This document shows, piece by piece, positions 55,025 to 64,000 of a DNA stretch of 64,000 nucleotides. A program made the translations under genes and the position numbers. How positions within the stretch are numbered: position 1 is the first letter of the stretch; the number at the start of each line of letters is the position of its first letter. The notes under the pieces are model-generated. The model searched no databases. It saw only the letters and a program-made list of their open reading frames with translations, and was not told where the DNA came from. Source of the stretch: Diphasiastrum complanatum (Eukaryota; Streptophyta; Lycopodiopsida; Lycopodiales; Lycopodiaceae); NCBI GenBank assembly GCA_029204225.1, contig CM055099.1, forward strand, positions 65,683,852 to 65,747,851. The letters are read 5' to 3'.

Positions 55025-55054
55025 GGGGGGCGCACTTCTGAGGGTGCGCCCCCC
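55025..55054. other. GC-rich hairpin
   Basis: Perfect 11-bp inverted arms GGGGGGCGCAC and GTGCGCCCCCC with an 8-nt loop, in otherwise AT-rich DNA. It is followed by GC-rich GGCCGTAGCTCCGG repeats. Role unknown; possibly a transposon end. Confidence 0.6.
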
Positions 55055-55084
55055 TCTAGCAACGGCCATAGCTCCGGCGGTGGC

Positions 55085-55330
55085 CGTAGCTCCGGTCGTG
55101 GCCATGATGCCCAGCGATGAACAAAGTGTCACCGAAAGACATTTATTTGTCGCAAAACCGTCGGTAAGTTTGTCGTTTTCGTCGCTGATATGTCGTTATA
55201 AATGTCTCCGGATGACGGTCCAGTAGCGACACTTAGAAAAGACAATAGTGACATTTATAGGGACATTTATACAAATCGTATCTATTGCTAAAATAGTCAT
55301 AAACATCGCTATAAATGTCGCTATGTGTGA
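55085..55330. repeat. Subterminal-type short repeats, possibly the CACTA right end
   Basis: Several related motifs in both orientations, e.g. TAGCGACACTTAG, GTGACATTTATAGGGACA, CGCTATAAATGTCGCTAT. Clusters of such short direct and inverted repeats are typical just inside CACTA ends. No CACTA terminal motif was found at a defined border, so the link to the 52-54 kb gene is by position only. Confidence 0.4.
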
Positions 55331-56190
55331 TTGGTGTCTCTCCCCTCAACTCAATCCACAAGAGGAACATACCTTGGCAGCTGAAGCACCTTCAATAAGG
55401 CATAGGATCACTCCAAATGCGCCTAGCAAGGATATCATGATCTCCCAAGAGTTTGCAAAGAAGTTTCAACCAAAGGAGCGAGGCGGATACATTCTTCCGA
55501 ACCTCCGGCTGCAAAACCCATAAAGAAGCAGTCAAACTCCTTGATCCACAACTAGCATGGCGCCATCAACTGTTTCTACAAAGCAAAACCTCCATGGATG
55601 ACAGTATCTCGACACACTAGTCTATATAATCATCAATCCCTACTATTATCCAATATGTTGGCGAGAGTCGTTTGCTGACACGAAGGTTAAAAACAAGATT
55701 TATTGGCCCAAGCTAACAAGTGTGAATACCGGCAACTAGGCAGACGACATGATCACAAATTGTCGTGTCTTCTACCAGCAACATCATGGCAACCCCAATC
55801 AAGATGTGCGATATTTTGAGGACAACTGAGGCCTGGTGGCATCTTTGGCAGAGTTACAAGGTTATTGAGATCAGGGACTCCCATCAATCGCCATCGATAT
55901 CAATCAACCCTTAGAGACTGAAGTCAACCACATCAATGTAGCGCAACTTTATTACAGGGCAGCTCTCACTTCGGCGCTCCATGTTGATATGGTCGAGCTA
56001 TGGAAAACCCATGACTTTCTGCAGGGCATGCTCCATTACTATACCCCGAGGCCCTTCCTTGACAAATTACATTGGCAAATGATGGAAGAGATCAGCAAGA
56101 ACATCTGTCAAACTCGTCAACAACAATCCCACCTCCAGGAAGCCCAACAGATCTGGGACGAAAAAGCTTCGATTGGTGTGTGTTGATTTG
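55331..56190 (+). pseudogene. Decayed coding sequence, unknown, retroelement-like
   Basis: Plus-strand frames: 55,248-55,523 (F-A-K-K-F-Q-P-K-E-R-G-G-Y-I-L-P) and, with two TGA stops, about 55,680-56,186 (K-N-K-I-Y-W-P-K-L, then C-R-V-F-Y-Q-Q, then V-E-L-W-K-T-H-D-F-L-Q-G-M and W-Q-M-M-E-E-I-S-K-N). The Y-W-P ... C-x4-Q spacing hints at a Gypsy integrase zinc region, but the downstream part does not continue as integrase. Family not assigned. Confidence 0.35.
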
Positions 56191-57828
56191 TTTCCATCCC
56201 TCAATTCTATTGATGATTCCATGGAGTTCTATTTTTTATTTGTGTTTTATGGCTATATCAACATGAATGCTATGTCATTCTCTTGATTGTGGCTTTAGTT
56301 TCATTATTATGGCTATTTGATTGGGTTTGGCACATGACACTACCAAAATCTATGTGGAAGAATGGCATCGCTGGAAAGAACTTGTTAGTGCACAATGCTT
56401 CCTAAATGATTCTACATTGCCCTAAAACAATGTCAAATAATGCAAAAACAACAAAGGTTCCCTTATAAATCCATTGGCGCCCTTCAGAAATGCATTTTCT
56501 AGGTCTTAGAAACATGACTGCAACCCCGAAAATGGTGACTTTGGCTATAAGTGCATTCAAAGAGAGAAGATTCAAAGGTACTTTGAATCAAATTTGTCTT
56601 GTCCTCACTTGAAGAAGGAGAAAATTTGAGGCTCGATGGGAGAGGTTCAAATTTGTATAAAGATGAATCATCAATGGTAGCCCAATTAGTGCCTTTTGTA
56701 ATTCAAATATCTTTGGGAGGCGACTAGCTAGATGAAATTCATGCACAATAATTGTTGTCCAGGAAAGATTCGAATGTGCCCTTAGAAACCAGACTTCTTG
56801 TTAACTTCCTTGAATTAGAACATTGGGGTTGTGTATGTTGAGACTTCAGAACAACCGTTTAACATGTGGTGCAAGGCTTTGAGTGTGCCTCTTAGACATG
56901 TAGCCTTCATAACATAAAGGAAACTCAAATAGAAAATGCCCCTCACAACTAATATTCTACCTTTAGGATATGCAGTCCAATCTTGTACATGAGTAAAGGT
57001 TAGAGCTTCAACATAATGTGGCTAAAAAAAACGACAAACCTTTAAGTTAATTCACATGAGCAAATAATCTTGTCGGTAAAGTCCAAAATGAATCGACTTT
57101 TCAAAGTTCTTTGAGAATGATCAACAACCTTAAATGTTATTATTGGCTATAATCTTATCAAGACTTAAATGTGCTTAAACAAAGGCTAAATAGTGTAGCA
57201 AGTACTAGCATCGTGGTTTATCATTGAAAAGTTCAAAAAAATTGTGAAAAGAGAAAATCGTGCCATCATAGACACAAAAAGAGCTCCGATTTGATTTTGT
57301 TGTCTATGCAAGTAGGGCTAGAAGTAGAGCTTTAATTATGGGAATTAAAATGGTGGTTTTGGGTGTGTTTGATTCTAAAAGTGTTGTGAAAGATTTTTGA
57401 GAAATTGCTACACTTAATAGAGTTGTGTTGAAGGATATTTGGTGTGGTTGAGCATCAATTTGAGTTGGAAAGAGCAAATCATGGAAACATGTTTTGGAAT
57501 TATGGAGCATAATTGAAAGGTTGTAGGAAATTGAGCATATTTTAAGAAGGATTTTTTAGAATCTCATGCTATGTGAACTGTCAATTGCAATACCAATGCT
57601 AGAAATCAAAAAACGATCAAACAACTTCTCCGTACACTTTTTACTATTATGTTTTCTTCGGCAAAGATTTTTTACTATTTTCATCTACGAACACAGTGTT
57701 GTGAATAGAGAAACCTCATATTGGAAAGGTTTTTTGTCTATTCCTACAATCTTTCATGTTGGTTGCAATGGTTCCCATGGCAGGTTCGGGCATGATCAGT
57801 GGGCTACCTATTTTTCACATGAATGTTG
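56191..57828. other. Intergenic stretch, nothing recognised
   Basis: 1.6 kb of AT-rich DNA with no repeat copy elsewhere in the window and no convincing ORF. Short frames at 57,304-57,510 (minus) and 57,566-57,916 (plus; runs into the Copia-3 LTR) have no family-like motifs. Confidence 0.4.
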
Positions 57829-58565
57829 TGTTGAATTTCACACGTGTGGACTGTCCACTACATGTACTTGTGATCTCCTAAGGTGTGTAGATGCACCAAG
57901 ATCAAGACTAGATTGAGATTCAAGATCAATCTTGAATCCTATGGCAAAAACACACTACTACATGCATTCAATCACTTCCAACTCTCACTCACATGTGTGG
58001 GAAGTATTCAAAAAATAATCTAAGTAAAAACAAGCTGCTCTCCTCGGGTAGAGAGAGAAAATGCATCAAGAGCTCTCGGGTAGAGAGAGAAAGCTAGAAA
58101 TCCAATAACTCACAAAATCCATGAAATCACCAAATCAATTGACTTCAAAATGAGGAGTACAATGATACTAGTAGGTCCACGAGCTACCACTATGCTTAAC
58201 TATGATTGGACCATATTTTGTCACCTCTTGATCCTATTGGATCATTGATCTATGCACCTCTTAATTCTATTGGACTATATTCAAGCACACCTCAATTTCC
58301 TATTGGACCTCACAAGGTTCCACCTCTAAATCCTATTGGACCTCTTGGAATTCATCAAACAAAAACTTTACACTTGTCTACACTCTAATTAGCAAGTGTT
58401 TAGCCTCTTACTCTATTTTGGCTCAATAGTGGCATTACAAGTGAAAATGCATAATTTGCCATCTATGCCAAATTTATTCCTATCAATATCCTACACCTAG
58501 ATGCTTGATGTAAAAAACATAAGACCCCTATATCTAACATAGATAATCTTTTTCAATTCTTCACA
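57829..58565 (-). repeat. Copia-3 left LTR (3' LTR)
   Basis: 737 bp, TGTTGAATTTC to ATTCTTCACA. Shares the CACACGTGTG palindrome (57,839-57,848), the paired GGTAGAGAGAGAAA motif and the P-L-N-P-I-G-P-type repeats with Copia-1, but lacks about 90 bp near its end that Copia-1 has (the CCACACGTGGGAAC part). Confidence 0.93.
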
Positions 58566-58574
58566 CTCCTCCTA
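58566..58574 (-). other. Copia-3 polypurine tract
   Basis: CTCCTCCTA on plus, i.e. TAGGAGGAG next to the 3' LTR on the element strand; the Copia-1 equivalent is GAGGAGGAG. Confidence 0.8.
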
Positions 58575-58583
58575 AAAAATTAT

Positions 58584-59372
58584 CTATGAAGATTTGAGCA
58601 TTGATCTTGATATAACTCCAAGATTAGATCTATGCTTGATGAAAGCACTTTTGCTCAAAGGCTTGGTGAGTAGATCGGCAATACAAGAGGACGAGTTGAC
58701 ATGCTCCAAATAGATTTCTCCTCCAATAAGCTTTTCTCTCACAAAATGGTGTGCCACTTCTATGTGCTTGCTTCTTGCATGAAATATGGGATTATTGGCA
58801 AGAGCTTGGGCCGAGATGTTATCACACTTGATCATTGGTAGATCATCCTCCTTGATGCACTTTAGTTCCATTAATAACCTCTTGATCCAAAGCACTTCTT
58901 TGGTAGTTGTAGTGAGTGCTTTGTATTCGGCCTCACATGAAGAGAGAGATATAGTATCTTGCTTTTTGGAAAGCCAAGCTATTAGATTGCCTCCAAGAAA
59001 GATAGTGTATGCACTAATAGACTTTTGATCCATCTTGTCACTTGCAAAGTCCGAATCCGAGTAGCCAATAATGGATAGATCTTCACTTTTATAGAGTAGA
59101 CCATAATCACAAGATGAAGATACATATCTTAGAATCCTCTTGGCCATCTTCCAATGATAGATCTTAGGATCTTGCATAAATTGACTCAATTTGTGCACAC
59201 AAAAACTAAGATCGGGCCTAGTAATGGTAAGCCAAATCAAGGAGCCTACAAGACTCCTAAAAAGTGTGATGTCCTCAAAGGATCTTTCATCACCTTTATT
59301 AGGATCTTTTACAATTTGCTCCATTGGAGTATCTATGCTCTTAGAATTTTCCATATGGAATTTTTTCAACAT
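58584..59372 (-). CDS. Copia-3 RNase H (end of pol)
   Basis: 262 codons. Starts in the RT-RNase H connection (M-L-K-K-F-H-M-E-N-S, T-R-P-D-L-S-F-C-V-H), then RNase H Y-S-D-S-D-F-A (about residues 104-110), S-L-S-S-C-E-A-E-Y (142-150), K-C-D-N and H-F-V-R-E-K-L, and the end signature C-I-A-D-L-L-T-K-P-L. The acidic residues of the active site are kept. The displayed Met is not a natural start; this is the continuation of the long frame after two frameshifts, and would be made as part of Gag-Pol. Confidence 0.9.
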   Translation of the reverse strand: MLKKFHMENSKSIDTPMEQIVKDPNKGDERSFEDITLFRSLVGSLIWLTITRPDLSFCVHKLSQFMQDPKIYHWKMAKRILRYVSSSCDYGLLYKSEDLSIIGYSDSDFASDKMDQKSISAYTIFLGGNLIAWLSKKQDTISLSSCEAEYKALTTTTKEVLWIKRLLMELKCIKEDDLPMIKCDNISAQALANNPIFHARSKHIEVAHHFVREKLIGGEIYLEHVNSSSCIADLLTKPLSKSAFIKHRSNLGVISRSMLKSS

Positions 59373-59487
59373 AGAGTGAGCATATCTAGATTGGCATATA
59401 AAGACATGATTTCATAAAAATCAATTTCTAGGCCTAGGATGTAATGTATCTCTCCTAGATCTTGCATTTTAAACTCACATCCAAGTG

Positions 59488-62400
59488 CTAGCTTGGTTTC
59501 ATCTTGATACAACTTCCACAAAGAATAATGTCATCAACATAAATTAGAAGAATGACAATATTGCTATCAACAAACTTTAGATACATGGAAGGATCATAGT
59601 CACTAAGAGTAAATCCTAGTGAGATAAGAAAAGAGTTAAGTCTTGAATACCATGATCTTGGTGCTTGCTTGAGTCCATAAAGACTTTTGAAGAGCAAGCA
59701 CACTTTGGACTCATCCTTGATGAATCCTTGAGGTTGTTCCATATAGATCTCCTCTTCAAGATAACCATTTAGAAAAGCATTGGATACATCTAATTGGAAC
59801 ACCTTCCACTTGAAAAAACAAGCAAGAGAAATAAGAATTCTTATTGTCACCATCTTTGCAACGGGTGCAAAGGTCTCCTCATAATCAAGACCATGGATTT
59901 GAGCAAATCCTTTGGCACATAATCTTGCTTTATGCTTGTTGATGGTGCCATCATGATTGAACTTGATCCGAAATACCCACTTGCAACCAATCACATGCTT
60001 GTTGGAAGGAGGATCCACAAGATCCCAAGTATTGTTGGTGATCAATGCATCATACTCTTGCTTCATGGCATCATACCACTCCTTGGTATTGAGTGCATCT
60101 TGTACATTCTTTGGCTCTTCATGAGAGACATAAAAAACATAATTAGTGGAATCAAGATCCACTTGTTTGCCTTTGTCAACATATGAGAGCCTCTTAGGCT
60201 CAGATCTATCTCTCATGGATCTTCTTGGTGAAAAAATCCGAGGAGAGTCTTCTTCAAATCTCGACCCCATCACATCATGATTGTCTTCAAAATCAATAAT
60301 TGATGATGCATCCATAGATTTCTTGATCTCGGCCTCTTCAAATGATGAGTGTTGATCTTCATGAAAGACAACATCTCTACTTTCAATAACTTGAGAAGTA
60401 GAGAGTATAAAGACTCTATAGGCCTTCTTGGTGGATGAGTATCCAACCATGATCCCTTTGCATGCACTAGGATCTTCCTTCTTCCTTGTTTCCAAGGGAA
60501 TATGGACAAAGCATAAGCATCCAAAAACTCTAAGGTGATCAACCTTAGGCTTCTTCAAAAATAAGATTTCATATGGTGACTTTCCTCCAAGAGCTATATG
60601 TGGGAGCCTATTGCAAAGATAATTTGCACAATTATTGGCTTCTCCCCAAAAATCTTTGGGCAAAGATGCCTCAATTCTCATAGATTTTGCACATTCACAT
60701 AGAGATCTATTCTTTCTCTCGGCCACTCCATTTTGAGATGGAGAGTAGGCACAAGAAAACTCTCTTTTAATGCCTTCAAGCTCACAAAAATCTTGAAATT
60801 TATTGGAGATATATTCACCACCTCCATCACTTCTAAGAGCTTTAATCTTGAATGAGAATTGCTTCTCTACATAAGCTTTGAAAATAAGGAAATGATCAAA
60901 CACCATAGATTTTGAAGCAAGAAGATATATCCAAGTGAATCTTGTGTAATCATCAATGAAAGTAACAAAACAAGTGGCTCCTCCCTTGCTTGTAGTTGAT
61001 GAGAAATGCACATCCGAGTGGATTAACTCCAAAGGATGCTTGCTTTTGATAGAAGATCTTGTAAATGGCTTTTTGTGAGATTTAGCAATAGCACAAGCCT
61101 CACAAGGCTTGATCTTCTTGGAGAATGACTTTGGCAAGCCAATAGCTTTGGATTCTTTGATCATACAGAGCATGGATTTGTAGTTGGGATGTCCCAACCT
61201 CCTATGCCATAATTCCTCCATAGAAAGCTTGTTCACAAGAGCAACATTACAAACATTCACATACTCATTTGGATCTAGTTTATAGATGCCACCAAATCTA
61301 GATCCTAATGCAAGTATCTCATCATTCTTCTTGATAGTGCAAGTATCAACATTGAATTTCACATCAAGGCCATTATCAAGCAATTGGCCAACACTAATAA
61401 GATTCTTGGTAAGCTTAGGTACATAAAGAACTCTAGAGAGAGAAATAACTTTAGAGGATGCAAGCTTCAAGGGAATGTTCCCTATGCCTTCAATAGGACA
61501 TTCAAAATCATTTGTAGTGTATATTGATTTCTTCACTCCATCATAAGGTGCAATAGAAGAGAAAGAGTCCTTGGAGCTACACATATGTGAAGAGGCTCCA
61601 CTATCAATATACCATAGGCCGTCCTTCTTGAAAGGAGTAGATGAGAAACTAGAGACCATAAGAGATCCCTCTCCATCACTTGAAATAGTATCTTCCTTCT
61701 CATTGGTAATATTGGCTTGCTTGAGTTGATTCTTCTTTTTGAAGCAATTGGTGGCATAATGACCTTTCTTGCCACAATAAAAGCACTTGATCTTCTTCTT
61801 CTTCTTGAGCTTGGATGATGAAGCATTAGAGGAATCATCTTCCTCCTCATCTTTGTCTTTGGATTTGACTTTGTCCTTGCTTGAGGATTGTTGATGTTGG
61901 TTCTTGCTCCTCTCTTTGTGCTTATCCTTGGCAAAGAGAGCTTTGCCATCATTATGAGTGAGAGAAAGCTTGTCCATCCTCAAGAGCTTGTACTCTTGTC
62001 TTGATTCTTCTGAAATTAGCACACTTTGGAGAGCCTCCAAACTTGGTAGCTCCTCCTTAATGGCATAGGATTGGACAAGGTTATCAAATTCACTTCTCAA
62101 GCCATTGAGAATGACTTGAACTAGCTCATCTTGATTGATGGAATCACCAATGCAAGCAAGCTCTCTATGAATATCTTTTACTCTCAAAACATAACTAGAT
62201 GCACTCTCATCACTCTTTTGGCTACTTTGAAAGATTTGGTTCCTAAGAGTGAGAAGCCTAGAGGTATTCTTAGCCTCATAGATAGTCTTGAGACAATCCC
62301 AAGCTTCTTTGGTTGTTGTACAAGTACCTATCTCCGTCAATATCTCATTAGAGACATTCATCTTAATGTAGTGGAGAGCCATCCTAGCTCTCTTTTTGTA

Positions 62401-62565
62401 TTTTTGAACCTCTTGAAGAACTTGTGGTTCTTCTTCAAGGCCAAGAACTATGTCCATCACATCTTGAAGGATCAAGATGGACTCCATCCTCATTTTCCAA
62501 ATTGAATAATTTGAAGTGGTCAATCTTTCACTTGGTTCCAACAAGGATGAACCCATTGAAGACAT
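59488..62565 (-). CDS. Copia-3 Gag-protease-integrase-RT polyprotein
   Basis: I choose the Met at 62,565 (M-S-S-M-G-S-S-L-L) because it aligns with the Copia-1 start; an upstream in-frame Met (62,619) adds 18 unconserved residues. Domains by residue from that start: Gag (Y-S-I-W-K-M-R-M about 21-28), zinc knuckle C-F-Y-C-G-K-K-G-H-Y-A-T-N-C (262-275), protease D-S-G (322-324), integrase H455, H460, C489, C492 and catalytic D519, D581, E617, integrase C-terminal V-G-Y-S-S-T-K, RT W-K-V-F-Q-L-D-V-S-N-A-F and Y-V-D-D (1010-1013). The frame ends 15 codons after YVDD; the next sequence (K-M-Q-D-L-G-E-I-H-Y-I-L-G) is in a second frame and RNase H in the third. In copia elements one polyprotein makes the particle and enzymes. 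Confidence 0.93.
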   Translation of the reverse strand: MSSMGSSLLEPSERLTTSNYSIWKMRMESILILQDVMDIVLGLEEEPQVLQEVQKYKKRARMALHYIKMNVSNEILTEIGTCTTTKEAWDCLKTIYEAKNTSRLLTLRNQIFQSSQKSDESASSYVLRVKDIHRELACIGDSINQDELVQVILNGLRSEFDNLVQSYAIKEELPSLEALQSVLISEESRQEYKLLRMDKLSLTHNDGKALFAKDKHKERSKNQHQQSSSKDKVKSKDKDEEEDDSSNASSSKLKKKKKIKCFYCGKKGHYATNCFKKKNQLKQANITNEKEDTISSDGEGSLMVSSFSSTPFKKDGLWYIDSGASSHMCSSKDSFSSIAPYDGVKKSIYTTNDFECPIEGIGNIPLKLASSKVISLSRVLYVPKLTKNLISVGQLLDNGLDVKFNVDTCTIKKNDEILALGSRFGGIYKLDPNEYVNVCNVALVNKLSMEELWHRRLGHPNYKSMLCMIKESKAIGLPKSFSKKIKPCEACAIAKSHKKPFTRSSIKSKHPLELIHSDVHFSSTTSKGGATCFVTFIDDYTRFTWIYLLASKSMVFDHFLIFKAYVEKQFSFKIKALRSDGGGEYISNKFQDFCELEGIKREFSCAYSPSQNGVAERKNRSLCECAKSMRIEASLPKDFWGEANNCANYLCNRLPHIALGGKSPYEILFLKKPKVDHLRVFGCLCFVHIPLETRKKEDPSACKGIMVGYSSTKKAYRVFILSTSQVIESRDVVFHEDQHSSFEEAEIKKSMDASSIIDFEDNHDVMGSRFEEDSPRIFSPRRSMRDRSEPKRLSYVDKGKQVDLDSTNYVFYVSHEEPKNVQDALNTKEWYDAMKQEYDALITNNTWDLVDPPSNKHVIGCKWVFRIKFNHDGTINKHKARLCAKGFAQIHGLDYEETFAPVAKMVTIRILISLACFFKWKVFQLDVSNAFLNGYLEEEIYMEQPQGFIKDESKVCLLFKSLYGLKQAPRSWYSRLNSFLISLGFTLSDYDPSMYLKFVDSNIVILLIYVDDIILCGSCIKMKPS

Positions 62566-63309
62566 TTGAAGTGAAGAAAACTCAAATGATGAACAATAAA
62601 TGTTGTTACACACTATCAATAGGATCCAATAATTGAGTACTATCTCCTCCTATGAAAGATCTTACAACAATTTGTGAATCGACTCTCACTAGCTACTCAA
62701 ATCTCTCTAAAATAAGATCTATTTCACATCAAATGATGGAGTATAGGGAAAGTTAGGATCTAACATTTTTAGCACGTGTGAAATACACTAAGAAACCAAA
62801 TTTGACTCAAATACAATGATATTGCATGAAACAAAATGGCTAAGATCTCAAAACAGTGCCTAGATCACATATAGATGAGATTGGCAAGCATACAACTGTG
62901 ATTTTGGATCAACCAAGCAATCTCTTGACCAAACCAAATCTGTCCACCCAGGTCTAGGTGCCCTACCTAACCCTCTTCAAAAGCTTATAACTTTTGATTG
63001 GCTCAACCAAATGGAATGAAACTGATTGCAACAGAAACTAGACAAAAATAGCTTCAAAACAAGCTATCAAGCAAGATAAATGGATCAAACATGAGAGAGA
63101 ACTTCCAAACTGAAATTGGATGTTCCTCACACGTGTCTGAGCACCTGATTCCGTACAGTACCAGTTCAGACCCAATCAATGTCCTTTTGATCTCTTTTGA
63201 TCCAAGATTGAACAAGATAGCTAGGAAAATGGGCCTTGACAACTTCTAGCTCAAGATTGATGAAATTTTTTTCACTTAGATGGATCAAAATGCATGGTAA
63301 CCTTAGGTA
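62566..63309 (-). other. Copia-3 untranslated leader
   Basis: About 740 bp between gag and the primer-binding site, similar over its length to the Copia-1 leader. It has an AGCACGTGTGAAA motif near 62,771. No ORF is supported. Confidence 0.7.
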
Positions 63310-63322
63310 GGCTCTGATACCA
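63310..63322 (-). other. Copia-3 primer-binding site
   Basis: Element strand TGGTATCAGAGCC, the exact complement expected for initiator-Met tRNA priming in plant copia elements, directly adjacent to the 5' LTR. Confidence 0.92.
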
Positions 63323-64000
63323 TGTTGAATTTCACACGTGTGGACTGTCCACTACATGTACTTGTGATCTCCTAAGGTGTGTAGATGCACCAAGATCAAG
63401 ACTAGATTGAGATTCAAGATCAATCTTGAATCCTATGGCAAAAACACACTACTACATGCATTCAATCGCTTCCAACTCTCACTCACACGTGTGGGAAGTA
63501 TTCAAAAAATAATCTAAGTAAAAACAAGCTGCTCTCCTCGGGTAGAGAGAGAAAATGCATCAAGAGCTCTCGGGTAGAGAGAGAAAGCTAGAAATCCAAT
63601 AACTCACAAAATCCATGAAATCACCAAATCAATTGACTTCAAAATGAGGAGTACAATGATACTACTAGGTCCACGAGCTACCACTATGCTTACCTATGAT
63701 TGGACCATATTTTGTCACCTCTTGATCCTATTGGATCATTGATCTATGCACCTCTTAATTCTATTGGACTATATTCAAGCACACCTCAATTTCTTATTGG
63801 ACCTCACAAGGTTCCACCTCTAAATCCTATTGGACCTCTTGGAATTCATCAAACAAAAACTTTACACTTCTCTGCACTCTAATTAGCAAGTGTTTAGCCT
63901 CTTACTCTATTTTGGCTCAATAGTGGCATTACAAGTGGAAATGCATAATTTGCCATCTATGCCAAATTTATTCCTATCAACATCCTACACCTAGATGCTT
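63323..64000 (-). repeat. Copia-3 right LTR (5' LTR), partial
   Basis: 678 bp visible, truncated by the window. It begins TGTTGAATTTCACACGTGTG. In element orientation the missing part is its 5' end (U3), about 60 bp if it equals the left LTR. Differences from the left LTR include 63,469 (A/G) and 63,489 (T/C). Confidence 0.93.

Larger units (their letters stand above)
57829..64000 (-). mobile_element. Copia-3: nearly complete, young Ty1/copia element, cut by the window end
   Basis: Left LTR 57,829-58,565, polypurine tract, RNase H, a long gag-protease-integrase-RT frame, leader, primer-binding site and right LTR from 63,323, which continues beyond the window. Over the 678 shared LTR bases I count about nine differences. 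All enzyme motifs are present. Two frameshifts between the RT box and RNase H are the only coding damage I see. Its LTR, tract, leader and gag are related to those of Copia-1. The right target duplication is outside the window; the left flank is TGTTG. Confidence 0.93.

Noticed and set aside
57566-57916. 116-codon ORF before Copia-3
   Set aside because: Its second half lies in the Copia-3 LTR and the first half has no family-like features.
59400-59520. Programmed ribosomal frameshift in Copia-3
   Set aside because: Two shifts would be needed within 110 bp, no slippery site was evident, and copia elements normally use one frame.

Overview
This window is repeat-dense nuclear DNA from a land plant. 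The evidence is plant-type Ty1/copia and Ty3/gypsy retrotransposons, copia primer-binding sites complementary to initiator-Met tRNA (TGGTATCAGAGCC and variants), and a decayed CACTA (En/Spm) transposase gene with DUF4216- and DUF4218-like regions and short GT-AG introns. I found no convincing host gene, tRNA, rRNA or CRISPR array. The species cannot be determined from the sequence alone.

Layout. 1-3.0 kb: a decayed Copia-like remnant and an N-terminal CACTA fragment joined to a chromodomain-like tail. 3.0-23.1 kb and 38.6-51.8 kb: mosaics of the same few old repeat modules in both orientations. I name them C (cysteine-rich ORF block), A (block with a palindromic TATA), I (Copia integrase C-terminal remnant), RT (Copia reverse-transcriptase remnant), Y (unrecognised ORF), B, F and H (non-coding blocks). 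Embedded in these mosaics are an internally deleted Copia (14.6-17.7 kb, Copia-2), other LTR copies of that family, and two long GA/TC microsatellites.

23.1-38.6 kb: a decayed Gypsy element on the minus strand. Its order is LTR, coiled-coil ORF, integrase, RNase H, RT, protease, gag zinc knuckles, LTR, then a second copy of the coiled-coil ORF. A complete but non-autonomous Copia (Copia-1, 29,554-34,628) sits inside it, flanked by a perfect 5-bp duplication (GCCAG), and splits a gag zinc knuckle. A separate 832-bp solo LTR (36,097-36,928, duplication ACATT) sits inside the right Gypsy LTR.

47.3-49.8 kb: an inserted, coding-like block riddled with in-frame stops that are almost all TAG. 52.1-55.3 kb: the CACTA relic. 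57.8 kb to the end: Copia-3, the youngest and most complete element, with gag-protease-integrase-RT in one long frame and RNase H in a second. Its 5' LTR runs off the window.

How the parts relate: Copia-3 encodes every Copia enzyme domain, interrupted by two frameshifts. Copia-1 shares its LTR, polypurine-tract and gag family but has lost the integrase core and all RT/RNase H, so it probably depended on a Copia-3-like relative. By eye, the LTR pairs differ by about 24/827 bp in Copia-1 and about 9/678 bp in Copia-3. The order of events is therefore old modules, then Gypsy, then Copia-1, then Copia-3. I did not find a clearly new biological system. The most unusual items are the covarying LTR hairpin, the coiled-coil ORF downstream of Gypsy integrase, the long non-pol ORF in Copia-1, the TAG-only decay block and the unrecognised multicopy ORFs.
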